Assembly: GCF_014656355.1 (NCBI RefSeq)
Contig: NZ_BNCG01000002.1
Location: forward strand, 268,463 to 332,462
Reading direction: 5' to 3'
Length of the DNA stretch: 64,000 nucleotides
Origin: Camelimonas fluminis
GTDB taxonomy: Bacteria; Pseudomonadota; Alphaproteobacteria; Rhizobiales; Beijerinckiaceae
Under the pieces are notes generated by a model, which saw only the letters and a program-made list of their open reading frames with translations, was not told the DNA's origin and made no database searches. The stretch's first letter is position 1; every line of letters begins with the position of its first letter. The position numbers and the translations under genes were made by a program. Positions 27,541-37,355 of this stretch are shown piece after piece.

Positions 27541-28521
27541 GTGAAATATGTGAAATTCGGCCGGACCGGCCTCGACGTTTCCCGCATCTGCCTTGGCTGC
27601 ATGACCTACGGCGTTCCGGAGCGCGGCGCGCACCCCTGGACGCTGAACGAAGAGGCCAGCCGGCCGCTCATCCGCCAGGCGGTGGAGAAAGGCGTCAATT
27701 TCTTCGATACGGCGAACGCCTACTCCGACGGCACGTCGGAAGAAATCGTCGGCCGGGCGCTGAAGGATTTCACGCGTCGCGAGGAAACCGTCATCGCCAC
27801 CAAAGTCTTCATGCGCACGCGCCGCGGGCCGAACGGCGCCGGGCTGTCGCGCAAGGCGATCATGCAGGAAATCGACGCCAGCCTGAAACGCCTCGGCGTG
27901 GAATACGTGGACCTCTACCAGATCCATCGCTGGGACTATGACACGCCGGTGGAGGAGACGCTCGAGGCGCTGCACGATGTGGTGAAAGCCGGCAAGGCCC
28001 TCTACATCGGCGCCTCCTCCATGTTCGCCTGGCAATTCTCCAAGGCGCTTTACACCTCCCGCCTCAACGGATGGACGGAATTCGTCTCAATGCAAAACCA
28101 CCTCAACCTGCTGATGCGGGAGGAGGAGCGCGAGATGCTGCCCCTATGCCGTGATCAGGGCGTCGCCGTGATGCCATGGAGCCCGCTGGCGCGCGGCCGC
28201 CTCACCCGTGACTGGGACGAAACCAGCCAGCGTCAGGAAACCGACGTGTTCGGCGGCACTTTATATCGCTCCAGCGAGGACAGCGACCGGCAAATCGTGG
28301 CGGAGGTCGCCCGCATCGCCGCGACGCGCGGCGTGTCGCGCGCCCAGGTCGCCATGGCGTGGCTGCTGCAAAAGGACGGCGTGACGACGCCGATCGTCGG
28401 CGCCAGCAAGCCGCAACATCTGGACGACGCGTTCGCGGCCGTTGACCTTGTGCTCGACGACGGCGAGATCGCGGCCCTTGAGGCGCCTTACGTTCCCCAT
28501 CAGGTCGCCGGGTTCAGCTGA
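27541..28521 (+). CDS. Aldo/keto reductase
   Basis: This 326-residue (alpha/beta)8 oxidoreductase uses NADPH to reduce carbonyls. The catalytic residues are visible: Asp and Tyr in FFDTANAYSDG, Lys in VIATKVFM and His in LYQIHRWDYDTP. The cofactor end shows VMPWSPLARGRLTRDW and PIVGASKPQHLDDA. Translation starts at GTG (27541); GAAAGG lies 9 bp upstream. It resembles the YajO/Tas branch. The gene stands 180 bp after the PRISE-like reductase on the same strand, suggesting successive reductions of one compound. Confidence 0.9.
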   Translation: MKYVKFGRTGLDVSRICLGCMTYGVPERGAHPWTLNEEASRPLIRQAVEKGVNFFDTANAYSDGTSEEIVGRALKDFTRREETVIATKVFMRTRRGPNGAGLSRKAIMQEIDASLKRLGVEYVDLYQIHRWDYDTPVEETLEALHDVVKAGKALYIGASSMFAWQFSKALYTSRLNGWTEFVSMQNHLNLLMREEEREMLPLCRDQGVAVMPWSPLARGRLTRDWDETSQRQETDVFGGTLYRSSEDSDRQIVAEVARIAATRGVSRAQVAMAWLLQKDGVTTPIVGASKPQHLDDAFAAVDLVLDDGEIAALEAPYVPHQVAGFS

Positions 28522-29105
28522 GCGGCGCCCCGTCGGGGGCTGCTGGATGCGCGCGTCGCCTGAAAGGCGCGCGCGGGTTTGAGGGCATTGGCGCATGGCC
28601 CTTTGGGCGCGCGTGCGGCGGCCAGGACGCCGGGGGCTGCGGGCCAATGGCGTCATCATTTTCACGCGACAATTAACAGGCGCCCATTGCGCCCGTTGCA
28701 TGATGCTCCGGCCGGCGCCATCCGGGATGGCGCAGAATAAACGATTGTCGCCATGTAAATATTTTCGATCAGACGCCCTGGAGCAGCCTGGCGGCGGCGT
28801 CCGGCGGGACGCCCGCGGCGTCCGCTTCTTAGAATCCCTCCAAATCATTGAGATTGCGTTCAAATTTTTACGGCGTTACTGAAGCGCAAGTTTCAGGATG
28901 CCGGTCCGGGGCAGCAGGTTCCAGCTGTCTGGAATGCTGGTCCAGATCCGGAAAGCCCGCCAGCGGCGCCGGACAGAATGATGGACTGGCTGCTTGCGGG
29001 GCCTTCTGGCTGATGCGCCGGCCGCCGGCGCGCTGGCAACGGTGGAATCCATGTTCCCGCCGCAGACGCCAGCCTTCCGCCAGGCATCCCGGCGGTCGTT
29101 GCAAT
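28522..29105. other. Gene-free stretch upstream of exbB
   Basis: No convincing frame is present. Bases 28663-28722 (CGACAATTAACAGGCGCCCA and onward to GATGCTCC) look like an eroded copy of the palindromic repeat. An AT-richer piece at 28828-28872 with a TTAGAA half-site precedes the exbB-exbD-tonB genes and could be an iron-responsive promoter; it does not form a full Irr or Fur box that I can defend. Confidence 0.4.
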
Positions 29106-30299
29106 ATGGGAGTTGGTCACTTGTCCGCGTTTTCGAAGCATTTCGCCCGTTCGCGCAACGTGCGCGCCGTCGAGGCCTTTGAACACGCCAAACCTGGCCC
29201 CCGTCAGCGTTACGCCGCGCCCCTCGCCGTGCTGATGCTCGCCCAGGCGCTGGCCCCCGCCGCTCTCGCCCAAACCCCGCCCCAGGCGCAAACTCCGCCC
29301 CAGGCGCAAGCGCAGCCTCAGGCGCAAGCGCAGCAGGCCCCCGCTTCGCCAGGGGGCGCCCCTTCCGGCGCGCCGGCCCAGCAGCAGCCGAAACCGGTCA
29401 TGCCGGCTCCGGATCACGCCGCGCCGACCTCGACGCTGCCGGCGGGCCATCCGCCCCTGCCCGCATTTCCGGCGCCGGTTTCGTCTCCGGCCAGCCAGCC
29501 AGGCGCTGCTCCGGCAGGCGCCGCGCCAGCCCGGCAGGCCGCGCCCTCCGGCGCTGCCCCGGCGCCCGTCGCAACGCCGGCGGCTGCCGCCGTCATCCCG
29601 CATGACCTGTCGCCGTGGGGCATGTTCATGCAGGCCGACATGGTCGTGAAGGCGGTGATGATCGGCCTCGCCTTCGCCTCGCTGGTCACCTGGACCATCT
29701 GGCTGGCGAAATCGCTGGAACTGCTGGCGGCCCGCCGCCGGGCCTTGCGCGCCGTGCGGCGCCTGCACGCGGCCGACAGCCTGGTTGAAGCGCTGGCCGA
29801 CAACGCCATCCGCTCCGGCGGCCCTGTCAGCGAAATCGTCGCTGCGGCGGAATCAGAAGAAGAGCGCTCCGCTGGCCTGCCCGCCGAGGGCGTCAAGGAG
29901 CGCGTCGCCATCGCCCTGTCGCGCATCGAGGCGCGCGCCGGCCGCAACATGGCGCGCGGCACCGGCCTGCTCGCCACCATCGGCTCCACCGCCCCCTTCG
30001 TCGGCCTGTTCGGCACCGTGTGGGGCATCATGAATTCGTTCATCGGCATCTCGGTGGCCAAGACCACCAATCTGGCGGTCGTCGCCCCAGGCATCGCCGA
30101 GGCGCTGCTGGCCACCGCCATCGGTCTGGTCGCGGCCATCCCGGCGGTTATCATCTACAACGTGTTCTCCCGTTCGATCACCGGCTACCGGGCGCTGCTG
30201 TCCGACGCCTCGGCCCTGGCCCTGCAGCATCTGTCGCGTGATCTGGACCGTCGGGACATGAGCGCCAACGTGGCCCAGCTGCGTCGCGCCGCGGAGTGA
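29106..30299 (+). CDS. exbB: TonB-system energiser ExbB
   Basis: ExbB is the inner-membrane proton channel that energises TonB for uptake of iron-siderophore, haem or B12 complexes. The 397-residue product has a long N-terminal part: a hydrophobic export-like segment ([20 protein letters not shown]) and a Pro/Ala/Gln-rich linker (~120 residues with PPQAQ repeats). The core then has three membrane segments, [20 protein letters not shown], the conserved [20 protein letters not shown] and [20 protein letters not shown]. The extended N-terminus is typical of the longer ExbB subtype. The ATG at 29106 is chosen; a TTG at 29121 with GGGAG upstream is possible. ExbD follows after 4 bp. Confidence 0.92.
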   Translation: MGVGHLSAFSKHFARSRNVRAVEAFEHAKPGPRQRYAAPLAVLMLAQALAPAALAQTPPQAQTPPQAQAQPQAQAQQAPASPGGAPSGAPAQQQPKPVMPAPDHAAPTSTLPAGHPPLPAFPAPVSSPASQPGAAPAGAAPARQAAPSGAAPAPVATPAAAAVIPHDLSPWGMFMQADMVVKAVMIGLAFASLVTWTIWLAKSLELLAARRRALRAVRRLHAADSLVEALADNAIRSGGPVSEIVAAAESEEERSAGLPAEGVKERVAIALSRIEARAGRNMARGTGLLATIGSTAPFVGLFGTVWGIMNSFIGISVAKTTNLAVVAPGIAEALLATAIGLVAAIPAVIIYNVFSRSITGYRALLSDASALALQHLSRDLDRRDMSANVAQLRRAAE

Positions 30300-30303
30300 T
30301 CAG

Positions 30304-30777
30304 ATGGCCGTCAGTCTGAAGGAAAGCGGCGACGACCTCGCGGAAGTCTCCGAAATCAACGTGACGCCGTTCATCGACGTCATCCTGGTTCTGCTCATCA
30401 TCTTCATGGTGGCGGCGCCGCTGTCGACAGTGGACGTGCCGGTCGATCTGCCGGTCTCCAACGCCCAGCAGCAGCCGCGTCCGGACAAGCCGCTGTTCCT
30501 GTCCGTGAAGAACGATCTCACCCTGGCGCTTGGCGACGACGGCGTCGCCCGCGATGGCCTGCAGGGCGCGCTTGACGCGCGCACCCATGGCGACCGCGAG
30601 CAGCGGGTGTTCCTGCGCGCCGATCAGGGCGTGGCCTATGGCGAGCTGATGAAGGTGATGAACCTGCTGCGCAGCGCCGGTTACCTGAAGATCGCCCTCG
30701 TTGGCCTGGAAGACACCGGCCAGGCCGGGCAGCCGGCCCCGGCCGCGCCGGCCGCCAGCCCAGGAGCTGGCCAGTGA
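30304..30777 (+). CDS. exbD: TonB-system energiser ExbD
   Basis: ExbD is the partner of ExbB and provides the essential membrane aspartate of the proton path, seen here in NVTPFIDVILVLLIIFMVAA near residue 25. The periplasmic domain follows, with RVFLRADQGVAYGELMKVMN and LRSAGYLKIALVGL. The product has 157 residues; the Ala/Pro-rich last 20 residues are a tail. The start lies 4 bp after exbB and the stop overlaps the tonB start as TGATG. The three genes thus form a tightly coupled operon. Confidence 0.95.
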   Translation: MAVSLKESGDDLAEVSEINVTPFIDVILVLLIIFMVAAPLSTVDVPVDLPVSNAQQQPRPDKPLFLSVKNDLTLALGDDGVARDGLQGALDARTHGDREQRVFLRADQGVAYGELMKVMNLLRSAGYLKIALVGLEDTGQAGQPAPAAPAASPGAGQ

Positions 30778-31685
30778 TGGGAGGCGCCGGGCATGGCTGG
30801 GCGTTCGCCCGCTGGGGCGCCGCCGGCGCCGTGGTGCTCGCCGCCCATTTCGGCGGGGCCTGGATGGCGCTGAACTGGAAGCACGCCGAACCGGCGGGCG
30901 ATCCGCCGGCCGCGATCATGATCGAGCTGGCGCCGCTGCCGGTCTCGGCCAACAACGCGCCCCAGAACGAGGCGGCCCCCGGCCCCGAAGTCGCGGAAGC
31001 GCAACAGGCCGAGAAGCCAGTTGAATCCGAGGTGGCGCAGAACGAGCCGCCGCCCCCGCCTCCCGAGCCTGAACCCGAGCCGCAGCCCCAGGAAATCCAG
31101 GCGCCGGAAGTTCCCCAGAAGGCCGAAGTCGTGCTTCCGGCCGCCCCCAGGGTCGATCCGCAGAAAGAACGCGAGAAAGAGCGCAAACTGGAGCGCGAGC
31201 GCCAGAAGCGCATCGAGCTGGCGCGAGAAAGGGAGCGGGAGAAGGAACGCAAACGCGAGCTGGAGCGCGAGAAAAAGCGCGCGGCGCGGGCAAAGGCGCT
31301 TGAAGCAGAACGCACCGCCACGGCGCAGCGCACCTCCGCGCCCTCCGGCGCCCCGGGGCCGCGTTCGCCTTCCGCCGCCTCCGCGTCGGCGGGCGCCAAC
31401 AGCGCGGCGATGTCGAGCTGGCGCGGCGCGCTGATGGCTCACCTCAACCGGCACAAGCGCTTCCCTGGCGGCGCCTCGTCCAACAATGGCACGGCGGTGG
31501 TGTCGTTCTCGATCAACCGGAGCGGCGGCGTCACCAGCGCCCGTCTGGCCCGCTCGTCCGGCGACAGCGCCCTCGACGCCGAGGCCGTATCGACCGTGCG
31601 GCGCGCCAGCCCGGTGCCGGCGCCGCCGGCGCACATCGCTGGCGGCTCGATTTCCCTGTCGGTGCCAATCCGCTACAGCCGCTGA
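30777..31685 (+). CDS. tonB: TonB energy-transducing protein
   Basis: TonB spans the periplasm and passes energy to outer-membrane receptors. The 302-residue protein has one N-terminal membrane anchor (WGAAGAVVLAAHFGGAWMAL) and a Pro/Glu-rich stretch (residues ~80-115). A long Lys/Arg/Glu-rich segment follows (~125-185), resembling the TolA helix. The C-terminal TonB domain has HLNRHKRFPGGASSNNGTAV and SGDSALDAEAVSTVRRASPV, and ends in ISLSVPIRYSR. The ATG at 30777 shares its A with the exbD stop. A GTG three bases earlier (30774) is also in frame, and GGAG lies at 30763-30766. A strong terminator follows at 31725. Confidence 0.93.
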   Translation: MGGAGHGWAFARWGAAGAVVLAAHFGGAWMALNWKHAEPAGDPPAAIMIELAPLPVSANNAPQNEAAPGPEVAEAQQAEKPVESEVAQNEPPPPPPEPEPEPQPQEIQAPEVPQKAEVVLPAAPRVDPQKEREKERKLERERQKRIELAREREREKERKRELEREKKRAARAKALEAERTATAQRTSAPSGAPGPRSPSAASASAGANSAAMSSWRGALMAHLNRHKRFPGGASSNNGTAVVSFSINRSGGVTSARLARSSGDSALDAEAVSTVRRASPVPAPPAHIAGGSISLSVPIRYSR

Positions 31686-31724
31686 CGACGCAGGTCCGCA
31701 GCGTCGCCGTGGAGATCTGAAAGT

Positions 31725-31759
31725 GAAAATGCCCGCGCTCATCGCGGGCATTTTCTTTT
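31725..31759 (+). terminator. Intrinsic terminator of exbB-exbD-tonB
   Basis: GAAAATGCCCGCG (31725-31737) pairs perfectly with CGCGGGCATTTTC (31743-31755) around a CTCAT loop, followed by TTTT. It lies 40 bp after the tonB stop. Confidence 0.93.
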
Positions 31760-31852
31760 GGGGGCATGGGACCTTCCCGGCGCGTCGCGCGTCAGGCGGG
31801 CTCCAGACAGGCGCGCACTGCGGGCCTCCGCGAACGTCGCGCCGTCAGTGCG

Positions 31853-33160
31853 TTATTTTTTCGGCGTTTCGGGCTGCACCGGCGGCGAGAGCGGCTGCAA
31901 TTGCTGGGCTGCGCCGTCATGGCCGGCCGAGGCGCCGGCTTTCACCGCCGCCACCGCGTCGAGGATGGCCCTGGCCACCACATCCGGCTGCGACAGCACC
32001 ACCGCATGGCTGGCGGGCGTTGACACCGTGCGGGCCTTGATGCGTCCGGCCTCGGTTTGCTGCGCGCCCGGGTCCAGCAGCCGGTCGTTGCTGGCCACCA
32101 CATACCAGACCGGCAGATTTTTCCAGGCAGCGTTGTTCACGCGCTCCTCGAACACCTTGCCGAAAACCGGGGCCTGGGTGGCGGCGAGCAGCCTGTTTTG
32201 CGCCGCGTCGAGATCCTGGCCGAAGTCGGTGGCGAAGGCGTCGTCGGCAAGCCGGACAAAGCCGGATGAATCGGTCAGCAGCTTCGCCAGCCCCGGACCG
32301 CGCGGCGCGTTGCGCAGGCGGTCGATGAATGACTGGCCCACGTCGGGCGCCATGGCGGCCACATAGACCAGCGCCGCCACCTTCCGGTCGACGCCCGCCT
32401 CGGTGATGATGACGCCGCCCCACGAGTGTCCGACGAGAATCACCGGCCCCTTGACGATGGCCAGCGCCCGCTGCACCACCGCGACGTCGGCCCACATGGA
32501 GTTGAGCGGCAGTTGCACCGCCAGGGCGTTGACGCCCGCGCGCTGCAACAGCGGAATCACGCCGCGCCACGCGGAGGCATCCAGCAACTCTGAATGAACC
32601 AGGATGACCGTAGGGGAGATCTCTGCTTTCACAGCGGCGGGAGCCGCCCCGGCGGTCCCCGGCGCGGCAGGATTTGGCGTCGCGGAGCCTGGAGCAACAG
32701 AACCTGGAGCGTCTTGCGCCGCGGCGGGAAGCGGACCGCGCCCGGCCGGCGACGTGGCGCCGGCCCCCTCCCTGGCGCCGGCGGCCTCCGGCGACGGATG
32801 GGCAGGCGATGCAGATGCGCCGCCGGCGGGACTGGTTGTGGGGCTGGTTGCAGGCGGCGCCGTTGCCGGCGCCTCCGGCTTGCGATCACCCGCGCCGGAT
32901 GGCGTCGCGGGGGACGGGGAAGCAACGGATTGCGATGTGTTGGCGGTGGGCCCGCCATCCTCCGCATGCGCTGCCGGCGCGGCCATCACGAGCAGCGCCG
33001 CCAGGCTGAGACTTGCCAGGCCAAGGCAAATCCGCGCGGCGTGAGCGCGCCGCCGCTGCGGTCCCTGCTGGCGTAGCGCGGACGGGCGGAGTTTCGAATC
33101 GGGCGTCATTCCGGCCGCAAAAGCGGCGCCCACTTTTGCTGGAATCGCCGTGGCCGCCAT
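31853..33160 (-). CDS. Secreted or periplasmic alpha/beta hydrolase with a Pro/Ala-rich linker
   Basis: The 435-residue protein has a hydrophobic export segment near residues 45-65 (ICLGLASLSLAALLVMAAPA, then AHA-EDG). A ~120-residue linker rich in Ala, Pro, Ser and Thr follows, then an alpha/beta hydrolase domain. The nucleophile is in VILVGHSWGGVIITEAG and the oxyanion region is VILVHSELLDASAW. The likely catalytic His is in STPASHAVVLSQPDVV. It looks like the esterase group that includes salicylate esterase-like enzymes. The ATG at 33160 has GGAGG 5 bp upstream, so I prefer it. The first residues are then read through a palindromic repeat. A start at 33109 would avoid that but has no ribosome site. 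Confidence 0.8.
   Translation of the reverse strand: MAATAIPAKVGAAFAAGMTPDSKLRPSALRQQGPQRRRAHAARICLGLASLSLAALLVMAAPAAHAEDGGPTANTSQSVASPSPATPSGAGDRKPEAPATAPPATSPTTSPAGGASASPAHPSPEAAGAREGAGATSPAGRGPLPAAAQDAPGSVAPGSATPNPAAPGTAGAAPAAVKAEISPTVILVHSELLDASAWRGVIPLLQRAGVNALAVQLPLNSMWADVAVVQRALAIVKGPVILVGHSWGGVIITEAGVDRKVAALVYVAAMAPDVGQSFIDRLRNAPRGPGLAKLLTDSSGFVRLADDAFATDFGQDLDAAQNRLLAATQAPVFGKVFEERVNNAAWKNLPVWYVVASNDRLLDPGAQQTEAGRIKARTVSTPASHAVVLSQPDVVARAILDAVAAVKAGASAGHDGAAQQLQPLSPPVQPETPKK
33108..33150 (-). repeat. Palindromic repeat core inside the start of the hydrolase gene
   Basis: ATTCCGGCCGCAAAAGCGGC then GCCCACTTTTGCTGGAAT is a core copy of the same family as 33601-33638. It lies within codons that follow the best-supported start at 33160, so it is probably translated. 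Confidence 0.65.
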
Positions 33161-33366
33161 ATCGCCCTCCTCGCCCCGCCATGCGGTCGCCGCGACCATC
33201 AGCACTCGCAGCGTTTACGAATCGTCCGCTCGCACGAAGCCATACGCCAGTTGTCATTCCGGTGTAGCGAGACTGCCCCAGCGTCGTCCGCGCGTAAAGC
33301 CGCACCGGCGGCGCGACGCAGCGCCGGCCAGGCAAGCAGCGCGCCCGACAAATCAAGCGGCGCGCA
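33161..33366. other. Short gene-free part between the hydrolase and the eno terminator
   Basis: Nothing recognisable is encoded here. The stretch is GC-rich and lies upstream of the hydrolase gene, so it should hold its promoter. Confidence 0.4.
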
Positions 33367-33402
33367 CAAAAAATCCGGCCAGACGTCGCCGTCGGGCCGG
33401 AT
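33367..33402 (-). terminator. Intrinsic terminator downstream of eno
   Basis: On the minus strand ATCCGGCC (33402-33395) pairs with GGCCGGAT (33380-33373), and a run of six T follows. It lies about 230 bp past the eno stop, beyond the palindromic repeat. Confidence 0.75.
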
Positions 33403-33536
33403 CTGATCTTTATGGGGCGAGCCAAACGGGGTGAGCCAGGACGAGCGGCCGGGAAAGACGACCGGACTGAGCGGTCTCCTGTTCCAGGCGCCTGGGCCTG
33501 CGCTCCCAAGCCCGCCGACGTCGCCGCGCGCCCGCC

Positions 33537-35020
<1,484 letters not shown>

Positions 35021-35137
35021 TTACGGCATCAACATGGGCTTTCAATAGCCATGCGCGGAAATTACCGCGCCCACGCGCCGACTTCAGGCGCTCACGCGGC
35101 CGTTCCCTGCGCCGTGCAAAAGGAGTATAGGGGCGCC

Positions 35138-35605
35138 ATGAGCAACGCCGATCTCACCCAGCATCTCAGTCATTTGGGCCAGCAGAGCGCCGCGCCCGCC
35201 GACCCGGCGACGGCGGTGCTCGACCGCGTGCCGAACCCGCACCCGGATACGGACTATATCGCCCGCTTCACGGCGCCGGAGTTCACCTCGATCTGCCCGG
35301 TCACCGGCCAGCCGGATTTCGCCATCCTGGTGATCGACTACGCCCCGGACCAGTGGCTGGTCGAATCGAAGTCGCTCAAGCTGTACCTGCACGCCTTCCG
35401 CAATCACGGCGCCTTCCACGAGGATTGCACCGTCGCCATCGGCAAGCGGCTGGCCGGCCTGCTGCAGCCGCGGTTCCTGCGCATCGGCGGCTACTGGTTC
35501 CCGCGCGGCGGCATTCCGATCGACGTGTTCTGGCAGACCGGCGACCTGCCGAAAAACGTCTGGCTGCCGGATACGGGCGTGCAGCCTTACCGCGCCCGCT
35601 TCTGA
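35138..35605 (+). CDS. queF: NADPH-dependent 7-cyano-7-deazaguanine reductase
   Basis: QueF reduces preQ0 to preQ1 in queuosine synthesis. This is the short, single-domain type (155 residues). The nucleophilic Cys is in [16 protein letters not shown], the NADPH-binding motif in [20 protein letters not shown], and the substrate-binding Glu/His in [12 protein letters not shown]. The ATG at 35138 gives the family length; AAGGAG lies upstream at about 35120-35125, a somewhat long spacing. The gene is divergent from eno and is followed by a periplasmic binding protein gene on the same strand. I saw no preQ1 riboswitch upstream. Confidence 0.95.
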   Translation: MSNADLTQHLSHLGQQSAAPADPATAVLDRVPNPHPDTDYIARFTAPEFTSICPVTGQPDFAILVIDYAPDQWLVESKSLKLYLHAFRNHGAFHEDCTVAIGKRLAGLLQPRFLRIGGYWFPRGGIPIDVFWQTGDLPKNVWLPDTGVQPYRARF

Positions 35606-35877
35606 AGCCAGGCGCGCCGGCCGGGCGCGCAATACCACGTCATCGGCTGTAGTTTTGTCTTTCGTATAACATATCACCCTCTTGCCACCGGCTTTGGGGA
35701 ATGCGCACACTCGCATCAACGGTCCGTGAACGACCGCTTCCGCCAGAAACGGCAAGCCGGCCGGCAGGCCGCCTCCACTTCGGGCATCGGGAATGCGCTC
35801 CCGCGCCGCGCCTCGATCGCGCAAGACGATCCGGGCCGGACGGCCACGCTTTCTGGCGGGCTCCAGGGAGGGATGAA

Positions 35878-37074
35878 ATGAAGAGATTGGTATCGACGGT
35901 CGCCGCGTCATTGCTGCTTGGCGGCGTCGCGTTGGCCCAGAGCGCCGACATGCCCGGCGTGACAAAAGACAACATCAAGATTGGCCAGACGACCGCCTTC
36001 AGCGGCGGCGCCTCCGCCTATTCGGTGATCGCCAAGACGCACCAGGCCTATCTCAAGGAACTCAATGACAAGGGCGGGATCAACGGCCGCAAGGTCGAGC
36101 TGATTTCCCTGGACGACGGCTATGCCCCGCCGAAAACCGTGGAGCAGACCCGTAAGCTGGTTGAGCAGGACGGCGTCTCGTTCATCTTCAACCCGCTGGG
36201 AACCGCCACCGGCCTCGCCGTGCAGAAATACCTGAACAGCAAGGGCGTGCCGCAACTGTTCGTCGCCTCCGGCAACAGCGGCTGGGACAATCCCAAGCAG
36301 TTTCCGTGGACCACGGGCTTCCAGCCATCCTACTTCAGCGAAGGCGTGGTGATCGGCCGCTACATCGCCAAGAACCTGCCGAACAGCAAGGTCGCCTTGC
36401 TCCACCAGGCTGACGATTTCGGCAAGGATTATCTGCATGGCCTGCGCAAGGGCCTTGGCGCCAACGCCGACAAGCAACTCATCAAGGTGGTGAGCTACCA
36501 GCCGACCGATCCGGTCATCGACTCGCAGCTGGTGGAGCTGAAGGCGTCGGGCGCCGACGTGTTCGTCAACGTCTCCGTGCCCAAGTACACCGCCCAGGCC
36601 ATCCGCAAGGTGGCGCAAATGGGCTGGAAACCGACCCACTTCGTCTCCTCGATCTCGGCCTCGGTGGCGGCGGTGATGAAGCCAGCCGGCCCGGAAAACG
36701 GCGTGGGCATCATCGCCACGGCTTATGTGAAGGATCCGCTCGACCCGCAGTGGAAGGACGATCCGGGCATGAAGGATTTCCACGCCTTCATGGATCGCGC
36801 CATGCCTTCCGCTGATCGCGCCGACACCAATTATGTTTATGGCTACACCACGGCCAAGGTGCTGGAAGACGTGCTGAAGCGGGCTGGCTCCGATCTGAGC
36901 CGCAAGAACATCATGAAGATGGCGACCACCCTCAACATGGAGGTTGGAACCCTGCTGCCGGGCATCAAGATCCAGAACAACCCGGAGCGGTTCTCGCCGA
37001 TCACCCGCATGCAGCTGACCAAGTTCGACGGCAAGACGTTTCACCCGTTTGGCGAGATCATCTCGGCGGAGTGA
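35878..37074 (+). CDS. Periplasmic binding protein of the branched-chain amino acid ABC type
   Basis: The 398-residue product has a signal peptide (VSTVAASLLLGGVALAQ) and a type I periplasmic two-lobe fold: IKIGQTTAFSGGASAYSVIA at residue ~35, INGRKVELISLDDGYAPPKT, and FVASGNSGWDNPKQFPWTTG. It is a different subgroup from the protein at 23635-24906 and resembles binding proteins for aromatic or other organic acids. GGGAGGG lies 5 bp before the ATG at 35878. The gene stands alone with its own terminator (37098-37131). No permease or ATPase lies nearby, so the transporter is elsewhere. Its ligand is unknown. Confidence 0.9.
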   Translation: MKRLVSTVAASLLLGGVALAQSADMPGVTKDNIKIGQTTAFSGGASAYSVIAKTHQAYLKELNDKGGINGRKVELISLDDGYAPPKTVEQTRKLVEQDGVSFIFNPLGTATGLAVQKYLNSKGVPQLFVASGNSGWDNPKQFPWTTGFQPSYFSEGVVIGRYIAKNLPNSKVALLHQADDFGKDYLHGLRKGLGANADKQLIKVVSYQPTDPVIDSQLVELKASGADVFVNVSVPKYTAQAIRKVAQMGWKPTHFVSSISASVAAVMKPAGPENGVGIIATAYVKDPLDPQWKDDPGMKDFHAFMDRAMPSADRADTNYVYGYTTAKVLEDVLKRAGSDLSRKNIMKMATTLNMEVGTLLPGIKIQNNPERFSPITRMQLTKFDGKTFHPFGEIISAE

Positions 37075-37097
37075 CCGTTTGCTCCGTGTGCATTCCG

Positions 37098-37131
37098 TGA
37101 CGTCCGGGGCCATCCCGGGCGTCATTTTGTT
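37098..37131 (+). terminator. Intrinsic terminator of the binding-protein gene
   Basis: TGACGTCCGGG (37098-37108) pairs with CCCGGGCGTCA (37114-37124), with one G-T pair, followed by TTTTGTTTG. It lies 24 bp after the stop codon at 37074. Confidence 0.85.
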
Positions 37132-37355
37132 TGTGAAAACTCAACAACAAGATATTGAAATCATTTCGAAATCATAATCTTTCCGTGGCGTGTCGCTGAC
37201 GATCCCGACTGCAAGGCCGGGGCGATGTCGGGAACATGATGTGGGAGCATACAGACGTCACGGCGCGACGTTTTCCGGCGGGCGCGCCGCCGCAGCGCCT
37301 GACCGGGGGCCCGAAAGCCGCAGGCGCCTCAATTAAATTATTATATCAACACCAA

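Noticed and set aside
28828-28872. Irr or Fur box before exbB
   Set aside because: Only a TTAGAA half-site is visible; neither a full Irr element nor a Fur palindrome can be shown.
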